64,000 nucleotides of DNA from JAFGDI01 sp963662515 (GTDB lineage Bacteria > Planctomycetota > Phycisphaerae > Sedimentisphaerales > SM23-30): contig OY759675.1 of assembly GCA_963662515.1 (NCBI GenBank), positions 4,179,402 to 4,243,401 on the forward strand, given 5' to 3'. Positions 27,223 to 35,767 of this stretch are shown one piece after another. Position 1 is the stretch's first letter, and each line of letters opens with the position of its first letter. Both the position numbers and the translations under genes were made by a program. A model generated the notes under the pieces. That model did no database searches. It worked only from the letters and a program-made list of their open reading frames with translations, and was not told where the DNA came from.

Positions 27223-27745
27223 TTCAACACCTTATTGCCTTAAGTTAACTACATTAACCATTTTATCTAAATTAACTACTCTTTCACTTTGCTTATCGAC
27301 GACAGATATACCCAACATTAGGATAATTCAGTTTATGACGGTTAATGCTTATATACATTTTGTTACTGGATAAATGATAATGCTGTTTTACGGGTTTAAA
27401 ACAGGAGAGATAAGAAGCAGCCTTTCCAGATATAAACATATTATGTAAAGGTAGTTATAACATTAATAAATGAAACCAATATACAAATTTCCTGTACTCC
27501 GGCCTCATTATCGTGATGAAAATAATAAAAGGCAGCGAGTTTAGAATTTTTTTATTTTTTTTAATTAAAAATGATTTAAGTCCCATAACGGCAGCGGTGT
27601 TTCAATGTTATTGGTATTTCTGTTAAACAATATCACTGTCAGAACTGAAAAATTTATATCAGCAATTAAGGCAGGCAATATGAAATTGACTTAATGGGCT
27701 CTGGCCGATAGAATCATAAATATAGTATTTATAAGGTGATATATT
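27223..27745. other. Divergent intergenic region between the wza-like operon and the Fe-S gene
   Basis: AT-rich, without a supportable ORF. On the minus strand, within the leader of the exopolysaccharide operon (27239-27281), three GTTAAT/GTTAAC elements are clustered. At about 27382-27403 CTGTTTTA and TAAAACAG flank a six-base loop. A good promoter for the plus-strand gene is listed separately. Confidence 0.4.
27686..27714 (+). promoter_or_regulatory. Sigma-70-type promoter for the Fe-S/radical SAM operon
   Basis: -35 TTGACT at 27686-27691, exactly 17 bases, -10 TAGAAT at 27709-27714. Transcription would begin near 27721, about 25 bases before the start codon. Confidence 0.65.
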
Positions 27746-28582
27746 ATGAATAAACAAACAGATATAATATTTTGCAATTGTCGCGGCGGTCAGCAGCTTG
27801 ATGAACAGAGCTATAAGCCGGCATATGACCACCTCGTCGGCTTGAGGCCTGCCGAGGTATCAACCACAGATTCAACTGCAATAACGATAGTTGATGACCT
27901 TTGTCATTGGGCAATACGCGAGAGACAAAGACTGCAAGATCTTACATCAGGCAAAAATATTGTACTTATTGGCTCTTGTTCGCCCCGGGCTATGCTCAAC
28001 ATTTTTCGTTATGCCGGAGTTGATATTCAAAAAGAACATATTAATATGTATATAAATTATCGAAATGAGCCTGCGGCAGATGTGATCGCCAGAATAAATG
28101 AGATAATTACGGAAAACGGGCCGGTAACTGGGGTAAATAATTTCACTTTGGATTATAAACCGGCAAATATGGCCTGGTATCCGATACTTGACACAGAACT
28201 ATGCACTCAATGTCGCAAATGTGAAAATTTCTGTCTGTTCGGTGTATATAAATTTGCCAACAGCAAAGTCATTGTCGATAAGCCAACCAAATGTAAGCCG
28301 TACTGCCCGGCCTGCGCTCGTATCTGTCCACATAGTGCAGTGATCTTTCCCAAACACGATGCCCCTGAGATAAATGGGCTGGCCATAAGCCACGAGAGTG
28401 AGTCCGATAAAAACAACAATATCAGTCTTGGCGGGCCAGGACTTTTGAATATGCTCCGCAACAGAAACTCTCTGACGGCCAAAGCCGCAGAGCTGGGTAT
28501 CCCTAAACAAGTCCTCGATGAACTGAACCCAGAAGAACTTAAAAATATTGTTAACAAAAAGCAACAACTTGATAAGCAATGA
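27746..28582 (+). CDS. Dicluster 4Fe-4S ferredoxin-type protein
   Basis: A 278-residue protein with two clusters in a ferredoxin domain: C153-x2-C156-x2-C159-x3-C163 and C183-x3-C187-x2-C190-x3-C194-P. The N-terminal 140 residues open with IIFCNCRGG (two extra Cys) and contain a Rossmann-like strand NIVLIGSCSP. The C-terminal 80 residues are charged and helical. I do not recognise the N-terminal domain securely. It is followed 21 bases later by a B12-binding radical SAM gene, so it is a natural candidate for electron donor to that enzyme. It has its own good promoter. Confidence 0.7.
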   Translation: MNKQTDIIFCNCRGGQQLDEQSYKPAYDHLVGLRPAEVSTTDSTAITIVDDLCHWAIRERQRLQDLTSGKNIVLIGSCSPRAMLNIFRYAGVDIQKEHINMYINYRNEPAADVIARINEIITENGPVTGVNNFTLDYKPANMAWYPILDTELCTQCRKCENFCLFGVYKFANSKVIVDKPTKCKPYCPACARICPHSAVIFPKHDAPEINGLAISHESESDKNNNISLGGPGLLNMLRNRNSLTAKAAELGIPKQVLDELNPEELKNIVNKKQQLDKQ

Positions 28583-28603
28583 CAATTCGACCGGAATAAT
28601 CTC

Positions 28604-30148
28604 ATGACACTGAAACCAGAAATAATTTTAGTTGCCGATCGCACTCTTAGCGCCAATTATTCCATCATCTTCGAGGGCATGTTCGGTACAATGCAGACAA
28701 CCTTCGTTCCAGAGCTGGTAATGAAAATGCTCATGGCCCCCAAAATGCCCACCGACCTGCAAGGGCGTGCCATTGCTGTGCCCCTGGGCCTGCGTAGGGT
28801 TGAAGCGGCTCTGAGTGCGGAACTGAACCTTAGTTCCGATAATATCATTTGTGCCACACCTGAAACACTGCCGCAACTGCTAAGTGACAATATCAAACTG
28901 GTAATGGTAAGCAGTTCTGACCCACTGGGGCGGGGTATGAGCAATACTACGACAACAAGTTTCTGGCCGGGCAGGCTCTATACCGAATTCTGGACTGACA
29001 AGATGATGACTGCCCTGGCAGCAGCTAAAAATAAGTTCAAATTCAAGATAGCGGTAGGAGGTGCTGGAAGCTGGCAATGGCATCAGGACTTGCAGGCTTG
29101 TCGTCGGCATGGCATTGATGCTATCTGTCATGGCTATTTTGAGACCGGCGGCCCGCAATTCATCGATCAATTACTCAAAGATAAAATACCTGCTGAACTG
29201 ATCGAGCCATCCGGTATCGCCGTTTTTAACTCGAATAAATGTTCGGTTGATAAGATCAGACCGATTATGGGACCTTCCATGCTGGGCATCGTTGAACTGT
29301 CACGCGGCTGTGGTAAAGCGTGTAATTTTTGCCCAATGTCAGATAAAAAAATGGAACATCTGGCCCCTGAACTTATCTGGCAGGATATCGAAACAAATGT
29401 CAGGGCCGGATTCAAAAATGTCGTCAGCGGCAGTGAAGATTTTCTCCGCTATGGTTCGACCAGTGGCTTCAAGCCCAATTTTGATGCACTCTGCAATTTG
29501 CTCGAAGGGATGAGAAAGATACCCAATAAGAATTTCCTCCAGATCGATCATGTGAATGTCTCTTCGGTTCTTCAGTTCGACGATCAGCAGCTTAAGACAC
29601 TGCGTGAGCTGATGAACTGGGAAAGCCGGTGCGATTATCTCTGGGTGAATATGGGAGCCGAAACTGCCTCACCCCGACTTATAAGAGAAAACTGCCCTGG
29701 CAAGGCACTGCCATTTGATGTAGAGAACTGGCCGGAAATGATAATAGAGGCAACAGATAAACTTATCAGAACCGGATTCTTTCCGGTGATGAGCTTTGTA
29801 CTGGGCCTGCCCGGCGAAACGCCAGATGATGTTAAAGCGACACTGGCACTTGTGCGTGAACTATGCAAACGCCGCTTAGTGATCTTCCCGATATTCTTTG
29901 AGCCTGCCGAGCTGATATTGCGAGAAAAGTCTCCGGCCTTCGGAGTTAAGACCATGACCCGCGACCATCTGGAACTTTATGCCGCCTGCTATGAGCAAAA
30001 CTTCAAAGAAGTGCCGCCTATGTTCTGGGACAACCAACGAGCAGGCGGAGTAAGTCTGGCCAAACGAGCATTGATCAGAACCCTGGGCACCACCGAAGTA
30101 AAAAAATGGCGCGGAGCATTTCGGAAACTGCGTAAAGAACTGAGGTGA
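28604..30148 (+). CDS. B12-binding-domain radical SAM protein
   Basis: A 514-residue radical SAM enzyme. The 4Fe-4S/SAM motif is C236-GKA-C240-NF-C243 in ELSRGCGKACNFCP. An N-terminal region (about 5-200) beginning IILVADRTLSANYS resembles the cobalamin-binding-type domain of B12-dependent radical SAM proteins, although the classical DxHxxG motif is not evident. GGAGSWQWH and VNMGAETASPRLI are typical strands of such enzymes. Reaction unknown: methyl transfer to an unreactive carbon is common in this class, but this is an inference. It forms an operon with the ferredoxin-type gene just upstream; hisS follows after 152 bases. Confidence 0.8.
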   Translation: MTLKPEIILVADRTLSANYSIIFEGMFGTMQTTFVPELVMKMLMAPKMPTDLQGRAIAVPLGLRRVEAALSAELNLSSDNIICATPETLPQLLSDNIKLVMVSSSDPLGRGMSNTTTTSFWPGRLYTEFWTDKMMTALAAAKNKFKFKIAVGGAGSWQWHQDLQACRRHGIDAICHGYFETGGPQFIDQLLKDKIPAELIEPSGIAVFNSNKCSVDKIRPIMGPSMLGIVELSRGCGKACNFCPMSDKKMEHLAPELIWQDIETNVRAGFKNVVSGSEDFLRYGSTSGFKPNFDALCNLLEGMRKIPNKNFLQIDHVNVSSVLQFDDQQLKTLRELMNWESRCDYLWVNMGAETASPRLIRENCPGKALPFDVENWPEMIIEATDKLIRTGFFPVMSFVLGLPGETPDDVKATLALVRELCKRRLVIFPIFFEPAELILREKSPAFGVKTMTRDHLELYAACYEQNFKEVPPMFWDNQRAGGVSLAKRALIRTLGTTEVKKWRGAFRKLRKELR

Positions 30149-30300
30149 CTGCCTTAACTAAAATTGGCAACAGTATTTTCTTTCGCATGGGTGTTAGTAG
30201 TATTTTTTTCAGGAAAAAGCCCTCCTTTTCTGTTAAAATACAGGCTTGATAATACAAGTGAATTTATAAAAGACATATAGTACAGGACTTAAGAGCTAAA

Positions 30301-31581
30301 ATGGCAAAGATAGCAGCGGTAAAGGGTACTCGTGATTTTTACCCGGAGATAATGGCGGTTCGCAACTGGATAATAGATGGCTGGAAGCAGACATCAATTC
30401 GCAATGGTTTCGTTGAGTATGACAGCCCGATATTTGAGTATCTGGAGCTATATACACTAAAGAGCGGCGATGAGATCGTAAGCCAGTTGTTTTCTATGAC
30501 CGACCGCGGCGGACGCGACCTTGCTATACGCCCGGAGATAACACCCTCACTAGCTCGCATGGTAAACCAGCAGATCAATACCCTGCCCCGTCCGGTGAAG
30601 TGGTTTTCAGCCCCTCGTTTATGCCGGGCAGAAAGACCACAGAAGGGTCGCCTGCGAGAATTCTTCCAGTGGAACTGTGACATAGTTGGCTCAGAGTCTG
30701 TTCTGGCAGATGCCGAGAGTATTTATACCGCCATTGATTACCTTCGCAGTATCGGGCTCAAGTCCACTGATATAGTTGCCCGCATCTCCAGCAGGTCTAT
30801 GCTGGCTGAGATATTACTGGCGATGGGCTTTGCCACTGAAGATCATAATAAAGTATATTCCCTATTGGACAAGATGCCCAAAGTGTCGCCCCAGGCATTT
30901 GCCGAAATGGCCGCCGAGCAGATAACCGAATCACATCTGCGCGAAGAGTTCATGAAACTGCCGGCCTTAAAAACTCTGGCCGATGTTGATGCGGTAGCAA
31001 CAAGTGAGGGAGCCAAAACCGCTCTGGCTGAATTACGAGAGCTCTTTGCCATATTAGATTCGATGGGAGTAGGTGACTACTGTAAATTCGACATTCAAAT
31101 CGTACGAGGCCTGGCCTATTATACCGGCCCGGTCTTTGAGATCTTCGACCGAAGCGAATCACTGCGAGCCATTTGCGGCGGCGGTCGATACGACAGTCTG
31201 CTGACCATCTTAGGCGGCCCGAAAGTGCCGGCAACAGGTTTTGGTATGGGCGATGTCGTGCTGGAAATATTATTACGAGAGAAGGGTCTGCTTCCTGAGC
31301 TTAGCAGTACGATCGATTACTTTGTGATCGATGCCGGAGCTGAATTATTTGATCGCACCCTGAAGTTAACATGTGATATTCGCCAGCGTGGCCATTCGGC
31401 TTCATTCAGTTATAAACGGCAGAATCTGGGCAAGAATTTCAAACTGGCTGATAGTCAGAAAGCCAGATTTGCTATTATTGTTGGTCAGGAGACCATCGAT
31501 CGCAACGAGATAACCATAAAGGAGCTGGCCAGCGGCGAGCAGCGAGTAATGGCAATAGATGAGTTCCTGGGCTCTCTGTGA
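30301..31581 (+). CDS. hisS: Histidyl-tRNA synthetase
   Basis: A class II aminoacyl-tRNA synthetase of 426 residues that charges tRNA-His. Motif 2 is seen as PQKGRLREFFQWNCDIVG, the histidine-specific motifs as RGLAYYTGPVFEIF and GGGRYDSLL, and motif 3 as ATGFGMGDVVLEILL. The start MAKIAAVKGTRDFYPE matches the family N-terminus (KGTRDF). The C-terminal anticodon-binding domain is present and complete. It lies alone, ending convergently with the chemotaxis receptor gene. Confidence 0.96.
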   Translation: MAKIAAVKGTRDFYPEIMAVRNWIIDGWKQTSIRNGFVEYDSPIFEYLELYTLKSGDEIVSQLFSMTDRGGRDLAIRPEITPSLARMVNQQINTLPRPVKWFSAPRLCRAERPQKGRLREFFQWNCDIVGSESVLADAESIYTAIDYLRSIGLKSTDIVARISSRSMLAEILLAMGFATEDHNKVYSLLDKMPKVSPQAFAEMAAEQITESHLREEFMKLPALKTLADVDAVATSEGAKTALAELRELFAILDSMGVGDYCKFDIQIVRGLAYYTGPVFEIFDRSESLRAICGGGRYDSLLTILGGPKVPATGFGMGDVVLEILLREKGLLPELSSTIDYFVIDAGAELFDRTLKLTCDIRQRGHSASFSYKRQNLGKNFKLADSQKARFAIIVGQETIDRNEITIKELASGEQRVMAIDEFLGSL

Positions 31582-31615
31582 TCTCATACTTTATTTTACC
31601 AGCGTTATATGTCTG

Positions 31616-31656
31616 AAAAAAAAGCAGAGGGCCAGATTTATCATAACCCTCTGCTT
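31616..31656 (-). terminator. Intrinsic terminator of the chemotaxis receptor gene
   Basis: On the minus strand AAGCAGAGGG and CCCTCTGCTT (31622-31631 with 31647-31656) form a 10-bp stem followed by eight T. The plus-strand side has no T-tract, so it serves the receptor gene; hisS could also end here only weakly. Confidence 0.85.
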
Positions 31657-31707
31657 CATTCCAAACAAGGAACAAGATATAATATTAATAGTCAATAACG
31701 GAATGCA

Positions 31708-33093
31708 TCATCCTGTTATTGCTTCTGTCAGATCATTTACCAGTTCGCGTACCTGCTCTGCCTGAGATGAAAGTTCATTAGCGGCAGAGGCGCTCTCTTC
31801 AGAACTGGCGGCATTAGCCTGGGTAACCCGGTCAATATCGGCGACTGCCTGATTTATCTTGGCAATATTATTTGCCTGATCCTGACAAGAGCCATCTATC
31901 TCTTCGAGCATAGAGGCAACCTGATTGATAACCGAAGATATCTCACTAAGATTATGGTCAACATCGGTACTGAGCTTAACACCATCACCAGCACTGGTAA
32001 CAGCATCAGCGATCATGCTCGATGTTGTCCTGGCCGCTTCAGCAGAACGAAGTGCCAGATTACGCACTTCTTCAGCAACAACAGCAAAGCCTTTACCAGC
32101 CTCGCCGGCACGCGCCGCTTCAACTGCCGCATTCAAAGCCAGCAAGTTAGTCTGAAATGCTATTTCATCAATAACCTTAATGATTTTTGAAGTTTCTTCT
32201 GACGAAGCCTGTATTCTGGCGATAGCTTCATTCATCTTACTCATAGCCTGAGTACCATTTTTCACAGCCAGGGTAGCACTCTCAGCCAACTGATTTGTCT
32301 GACGAGTAACCTGCGCATTTCTATTTATCGAGTTTGTCATATCCAGAACATTGGCCGTAGTTTCAGCCAGCCCTCCAGCCTGATCACTGGCACCTTCTGC
32401 CAGAGTCTGTGATGACTGAGAAACCTGCCCTGCCGCCTCTGATATCTGCTCAATACTTTCCCTGATAATGCTTACTGAGCTGCTGAGCAGCTTCATTACA
32501 CTGCTTCTGACATAAAATATTACACCGGCAAAAAGCATAACAGCAAAACAGCAGGTAAAGACCATTATCGCCTTAACCTTCTGCCCCTGGCTCTGAATGA
32601 GTTCCTGATATTTTTCAGATAGTTCAGCATTTTTACTATGGAATGACCTTGCAGCAGTAACTAATTGCGCATTATTAGTGCTCTCCTGCTGCGCGGCAGA
32701 CATGTCTTTCTGTGACAGGTTGATAATCTCCTGAAATGCTCTTTCATACTGCTGATTGCAAGACTTCAACTCAGAGAGCTCAGACTTAGTAAGGTAGTGA
32801 GAATTTTGCTCAAGTGTAGCATTTATCTGACTAACCATATCCTGCCATTTTTCGGCAGAGTTCTTCTTGTCATCCTTATAAAGAGAAAACCCGCGTATCT
32901 GGAAATTCTTTTCTTCACGGCGAGCCTGTAACAGCATTTCATTAATATGCGTTACACCCTTATAGCTTTGTATTCCCTGAGCCGCTACTGAATATTCATA
33001 CAACGAAATAATTGTTGTCGATATCAGCAATACTGCCATGGATATCATGGTCAGAGTAAGTTTTTTTATGAGACTATTTTTCCTGCCAGTCAT
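31708..33093 (-). CDS. Methyl-accepting chemotaxis protein
   Basis: A transmembrane chemoreceptor. ATG 33093 is chosen over TTG 33117 because GAGG lies 8 bases before it. It begins MTGRKNSLIKKL, then helix 1 (about 9-30), a helical-bundle periplasmic domain of about 140 residues, helix 2 (about 173-192) and a cytoplasmic signalling domain. The signalling hairpin tip is intact: IDEIAFQTNLLALNAAVEAA followed by RAGEAGKGFAVVAEEVRNLA. There is no pentapeptide tether at the C-terminus. No che genes lie nearby, so it is an orphan receptor. The sensory input cannot be read from sequence. Confidence 0.93.
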   Translation of the reverse strand: MTGRKNSLIKKLTLTMISMAVLLISTTIISLYEYSVAAQGIQSYKGVTHINEMLLQARREEKNFQIRGFSLYKDDKKNSAEKWQDMVSQINATLEQNSHYLTKSELSELKSCNQQYERAFQEIINLSQKDMSAAQQESTNNAQLVTAARSFHSKNAELSEKYQELIQSQGQKVKAIMVFTCCFAVMLFAGVIFYVRSSVMKLLSSSVSIIRESIEQISEAAGQVSQSSQTLAEGASDQAGGLAETTANVLDMTNSINRNAQVTRQTNQLAESATLAVKNGTQAMSKMNEAIARIQASSEETSKIIKVIDEIAFQTNLLALNAAVEAARAGEAGKGFAVVAEEVRNLALRSAEAARTTSSMIADAVTSAGDGVKLSTDVDHNLSEISSVINQVASMLEEIDGSCQDQANNIAKINQAVADIDRVTQANAASSEESASAANELSSQAEQVRELVNDLTEAITG

Positions 33094-33310
33094 AACTACA
33101 CCCTCATTGAACAACAAAAAAACAAATGTTCACTAAAGCAGAATTACATAAGTAATTCACTTTGATTATCGACTTATGATGGGATTAGTTTAGTGTAATC
33201 TGAAAATTGAACCAATAACAATAATTTAACCGTGAAAAATAGCAAAATAGGACGAAAATGAACAGTTAATAACAAAATACAAAACAATTATAGGTCGTTA
33301 AACCTTAACT

Positions 33311-34084
33311 TCAGAGCCGTTCATAGCGTATAACAGCTTTCCAGATACCATTGATCTTGTCCGCCGGGACAAACAAAGGGACATAACGCTGATTTCGCGG
33401 TTGAAGTCTGATAATATTGTCCGGCTCAAAATACACCCTTTTAAATGTTGACTCATGTGGATCAGTAAGCCTGACGAAGCAATCATCACCGTTTTCCACC
33501 TGACGATTCGGAGAAAAGATAACAATATCGCCTTCATTGAATTTAGGGGTCATAGAATCACCCGATACCCGCAGAGCAAAGGCGTTCGGGTCGTGCAGGT
33601 CGGGACAGCGAACATAATCATCAGCACCGCCGGCGGGATAGTCAAGATCGGTATAACCCACAGGATAACCGGCGGAAACCTTATTGATAATAGGTATCAT
33701 TTTGCCGGGATACTTATCAGCCGGTCCGGGCTCAGAAATATTTGACTTTAACTGAGCCAACCCCTGACCGCCCTTTATCTGCTTATCATCGATCAACTTA
33801 CGAATTAAAGAACGCAGCCTGGTATTTTCCGCCTGGCCCTGGGCAATGCAGTGCTTAATATCGGCAGGCACTCTCTCCATGTGGGCAATGTGCAGTAAAT
33901 AACCCTTTTCAAAACCCAGATGATCTTCCAGACGAACCAGAAGGTCGTCACTGGGCGGGTTTTTCACCTTACCCGTCTCAACCGTTGACAGATAGGGCTT
34001 GCTAAACTCGGTAAGCCTGGCCAATTCGTCCAGAGTTATCCCGAGCTTCTCTCGCTTCTGCCTGATTATAGTTCCTAGAGACAT
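33311..34084 (-). CDS. XRE-HTH / S24 peptidase repressor (CI/LexA-like)
   Basis: A 257-residue repressor. The N-terminal helix-turn-helix (about 5-60) contains ITLDELARLTEFSKPYLSTV. The C-terminal S24 domain has the candidate autocleavage bond A138-G139 (KVSAGYP), the nucleophile S177 in SGDSMTP and the general base K215 in STFKRVYF. All parts needed for RecA-stimulated self-cleavage are present, so the protein could act as an SOS-responsive switch like phage CI. It is divergent from the gene run with the terminase, across a 489-base region containing inverted repeats. It may repress that run; this is an inference from layout. Confidence 0.88.
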   Translation of the reverse strand: MSLGTIIRQKREKLGITLDELARLTEFSKPYLSTVETGKVKNPPSDDLLVRLEDHLGFEKGYLLHIAHMERVPADIKHCIAQGQAENTRLRSLIRKLIDDKQIKGGQGLAQLKSNISEPGPADKYPGKMIPIINKVSAGYPVGYTDLDYPAGGADDYVRCPDLHDPNAFALRVSGDSMTPKFNEGDIVIFSPNRQVENGDDCFVRLTDPHESTFKRVYFEPDNIIRLQPRNQRYVPLFVPADKINGIWKAVIRYERL

Positions 34085-34248
34085 ATCTTAAATTCTTTTA
34101 TAACGATTTGAGAATACAATAGATAAGACAGGAACCACTGCTTGCCTTTGACCTTCCTCTCCCGACAGATCAAAGGAAGCCCATCCCTGGGCCCCTTTCG
34201 TCGCGTCATGCGGCGTTCGAGGGTAATTGCCTGCGGCCAGGCCGCCAC

Positions 34249-34347
34249 AAAACCCTCTCTCTACTTTCCGAAAACTCTCCGACTATCTACTTTCAGCAAG
34301 CTCTCGGTCTATGTACCTCTACTAAACTCTCTGGCTCTTTACTGCGG
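34249..34347. repeat. Four degenerate tandem repeats of 22-27 bases
   Basis: Units start at about 34249, 34271, 34297 and 34324. Each has an A-rich start, then CTCTC, a variable CTATCTACTTTC-like stretch and a closing CAG or CGG. Similarity between units is visible by eye but imperfect. Such arrays can bind a DNA-binding protein cooperatively. Confidence 0.45.
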
Positions 34348-34429
34348 ATTTACGCAGAACAGTTACGGAAATAAACAAAGCAAATTACCATGCTGTGTTT
34401 ACTCACTAATATAACTATACAACACAAAT

Positions 34430-34447
34430 GTTTGCTAGTCAACAAAC
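34430..34447. promoter_or_regulatory. Candidate operator 1 (inverted repeat)
   Basis: GTTTG (34430-34434) and CAAAC (34443-34447) separated by 8 bases. The arms are short, so this alone is weak; the spacer equals that of the stronger repeat at 34513-34534. Confidence 0.3.
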
Positions 34448-34512
34448 TTATATGAATTTATGTTAGATTTTCAATTATTAATTTGCCATGTTCGCTTTTC
34501 TGTGTTATATAT

Positions 34513-34534
34513 TTGTTAGATATTTACCTAACAA
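34513..34534. promoter_or_regulatory. Candidate operator 2 (inverted repeat)
   Basis: TTGTTAG (34513-34519) and CTAACAA (34528-34534) are perfect 7-bp arms with an 8-base spacer, 40 bases before the first gene of the run. A plausible binding site for the dimeric S24 repressor. Confidence 0.45.
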
Positions 34535-34573
34535 GACAATAAAACAATATAGACAACTAACGGGGAGCTATAT

Positions 34574-35026
34574 ATGGACAAGCAAGCCTATATAGAAAAG
34601 TTTGTTACCAGTGAGCGGGTGTCATCAAGAAACGAATTGTACCAGCAGGCATTGGAAAGGGCATATCTGCTAAAAACGCCCGATCGCTGCTTTGTGGAAT
34701 TATATCTTCTACATGGCTTGAGCATACGAGAGATCGCCGGTGTCACCGGCCAGTCACGAGGAGCAATAACCAGTAAGCTCAGGAGGATAATAAGAGCTAT
34801 AACCGGCAACAGATACCTGCTGATCTATGCCCAACGAGTGAAATTAAGCCAGACCGAGCTTGACCTGGCCTATGACAGTATGATACTGGCTCTGGGCTAT
34901 AGGTCGCTTAGTATAAAGTACAACCTGAGCCAGCATACAGTCAGACGCATTTTCAGAAAACTGGCGAAAATAACAACGATAAATACAAACAATATCAAAG
35001 ACCAGAAGGCTATTACTAACCATTAA
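34574..35026 (+). CDS. Two-HTH, sigma-region-4-like DNA-binding protein
   Basis: A 150-residue protein with two helix-turn-helix stretches. The first (about 45-80) is VELYLLHGLSIREIAGVTG, then SRGAITSKLRRI, of the sigma-70 region 4 type. The second (about 110-135) is GYRSLSIKYNLSQHTVRRIF. It lacks region 2, so it is not a full sigma factor. A strong GGGGAG precedes the ATG. It opens the run that continues with the ATPase, acetyltransferase, TerS-like and terminase genes, and may be a transcription activator or an early phage-type regulator. No named family recognised with certainty. Confidence 0.65.
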   Translation: MDKQAYIEKFVTSERVSSRNELYQQALERAYLLKTPDRCFVELYLLHGLSIREIAGVTGQSRGAITSKLRRIIRAITGNRYLLIYAQRVKLSQTELDLAYDSMILALGYRSLSIKYNLSQHTVRRIFRKLAKITTINTNNIKDQKAITNH

Positions 35027-35052
35027 GATATTATCCAGGGAAGGAAAATAAA

Positions 35053-35691
35053 ATGACCACATATAACATTAGTAAGAATTACAATATTGCCGTTCCATGT
35101 TCAGACAGGACAAAGGCTATTGCCAACATGTTCGGCATAGCTCAGCCGGTAATTGCACGCAAAACCGTTGTCGCAGACCTCCCTCTGTCGATCGTACCGG
35201 GTAGCGTTACCCACATCATCGGGCCAAGCGGTTCGGGCAAGACAACTATCTTGCAATCGCTCAAGAAAAAACTAGCCGATAACAAAGTGAGCTTTGCCGA
35301 TATTAACCACCAGCACTTTAATCATAATATCCCGCTTATCGACTGTCTTGACAAATTGTCATTGGAGGCGGCGATCAAGCTATTGAGTAATTTCGGCCTG
35401 GCTGAAACCTCTCTTATGATAGATTCTTATCGCCATCTCAGTACGGGGCAGCAATATCGCTTTCGTCTGGCCAATGCCTTTTCACTAAAGCCGACCGTTA
35501 TTATTGCTGATGAATTTTGCTCCTGCCTTGATGAGATAACCGCATCGATCATTGCCTGCAATATCAGATACATGGTTAACAGGCTGCAAATATGTTTTAT
35601 TGCCGCAGGGGTCAGCAGCACGCTCAATGATTTCCTGCTACCTGATACAATCATTAATAAATCACCTGGGCTTGGTTATAGCATAGAATAA
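35053..35691 (+). CDS. ABC-type ATPase, COG2401-like
   Basis: A 212-residue soluble ABC-class ATPase. Walker A GPSGSGKTT at 57-65, signature LSTGQ at 129-133 continuing QYRFRLANAF, Walker B VIIADEF at 149-155 and a D-loop LDEIT. The H-loop histidine expected after the last strand (FIAAGVSST, 182-190) is absent. The sequence around LSTGQQYRFRLA and DEFCSCLDEITA closely recalls COG2401, described as an ABC-type ATPase fused to a predicted acetyltransferase. Here the acetyltransferase is the next gene. No membrane partner is present, so this is not a transporter. Role unknown; it travels with a terminase. Confidence 0.75.
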   Translation: MTTYNISKNYNIAVPCSDRTKAIANMFGIAQPVIARKTVVADLPLSIVPGSVTHIIGPSGSGKTTILQSLKKKLADNKVSFADINHQHFNHNIPLIDCLDKLSLEAAIKLLSNFGLAETSLMIDSYRHLSTGQQYRFRLANAFSLKPTVIIADEFCSCLDEITASIIACNIRYMVNRLQICFIAAGVSSTLNDFLLPDTIINKSPGLGYSIE

Positions 35692-35767
35692 TGTCTTTAA
35701 GAATTCATAATTGAAAAGATATTCATTGATACGCGGCAAGAGACTATCTGCAAGAAAGGAACAACCA

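Larger units (their letters stand above)
34085..34573. promoter_or_regulatory. Divergent control region of the terminase cassette
   Basis: No credible ORF. From 34170 to 34245 it is G+C-rich with small hairpins (GCCCA/TGGGC, CGTCGC/GCGGCG, GCCTG/CAGGC). From 34249 to 34347 there are four imperfect tandem repeats of CT-rich sequence. From 34360 on it is very A+T-rich with two inverted repeats that have 8-base spacers. The five-gene run starts at the right edge after GGGGAG. The layout resembles a phage immunity/control region. Confidence 0.5.
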
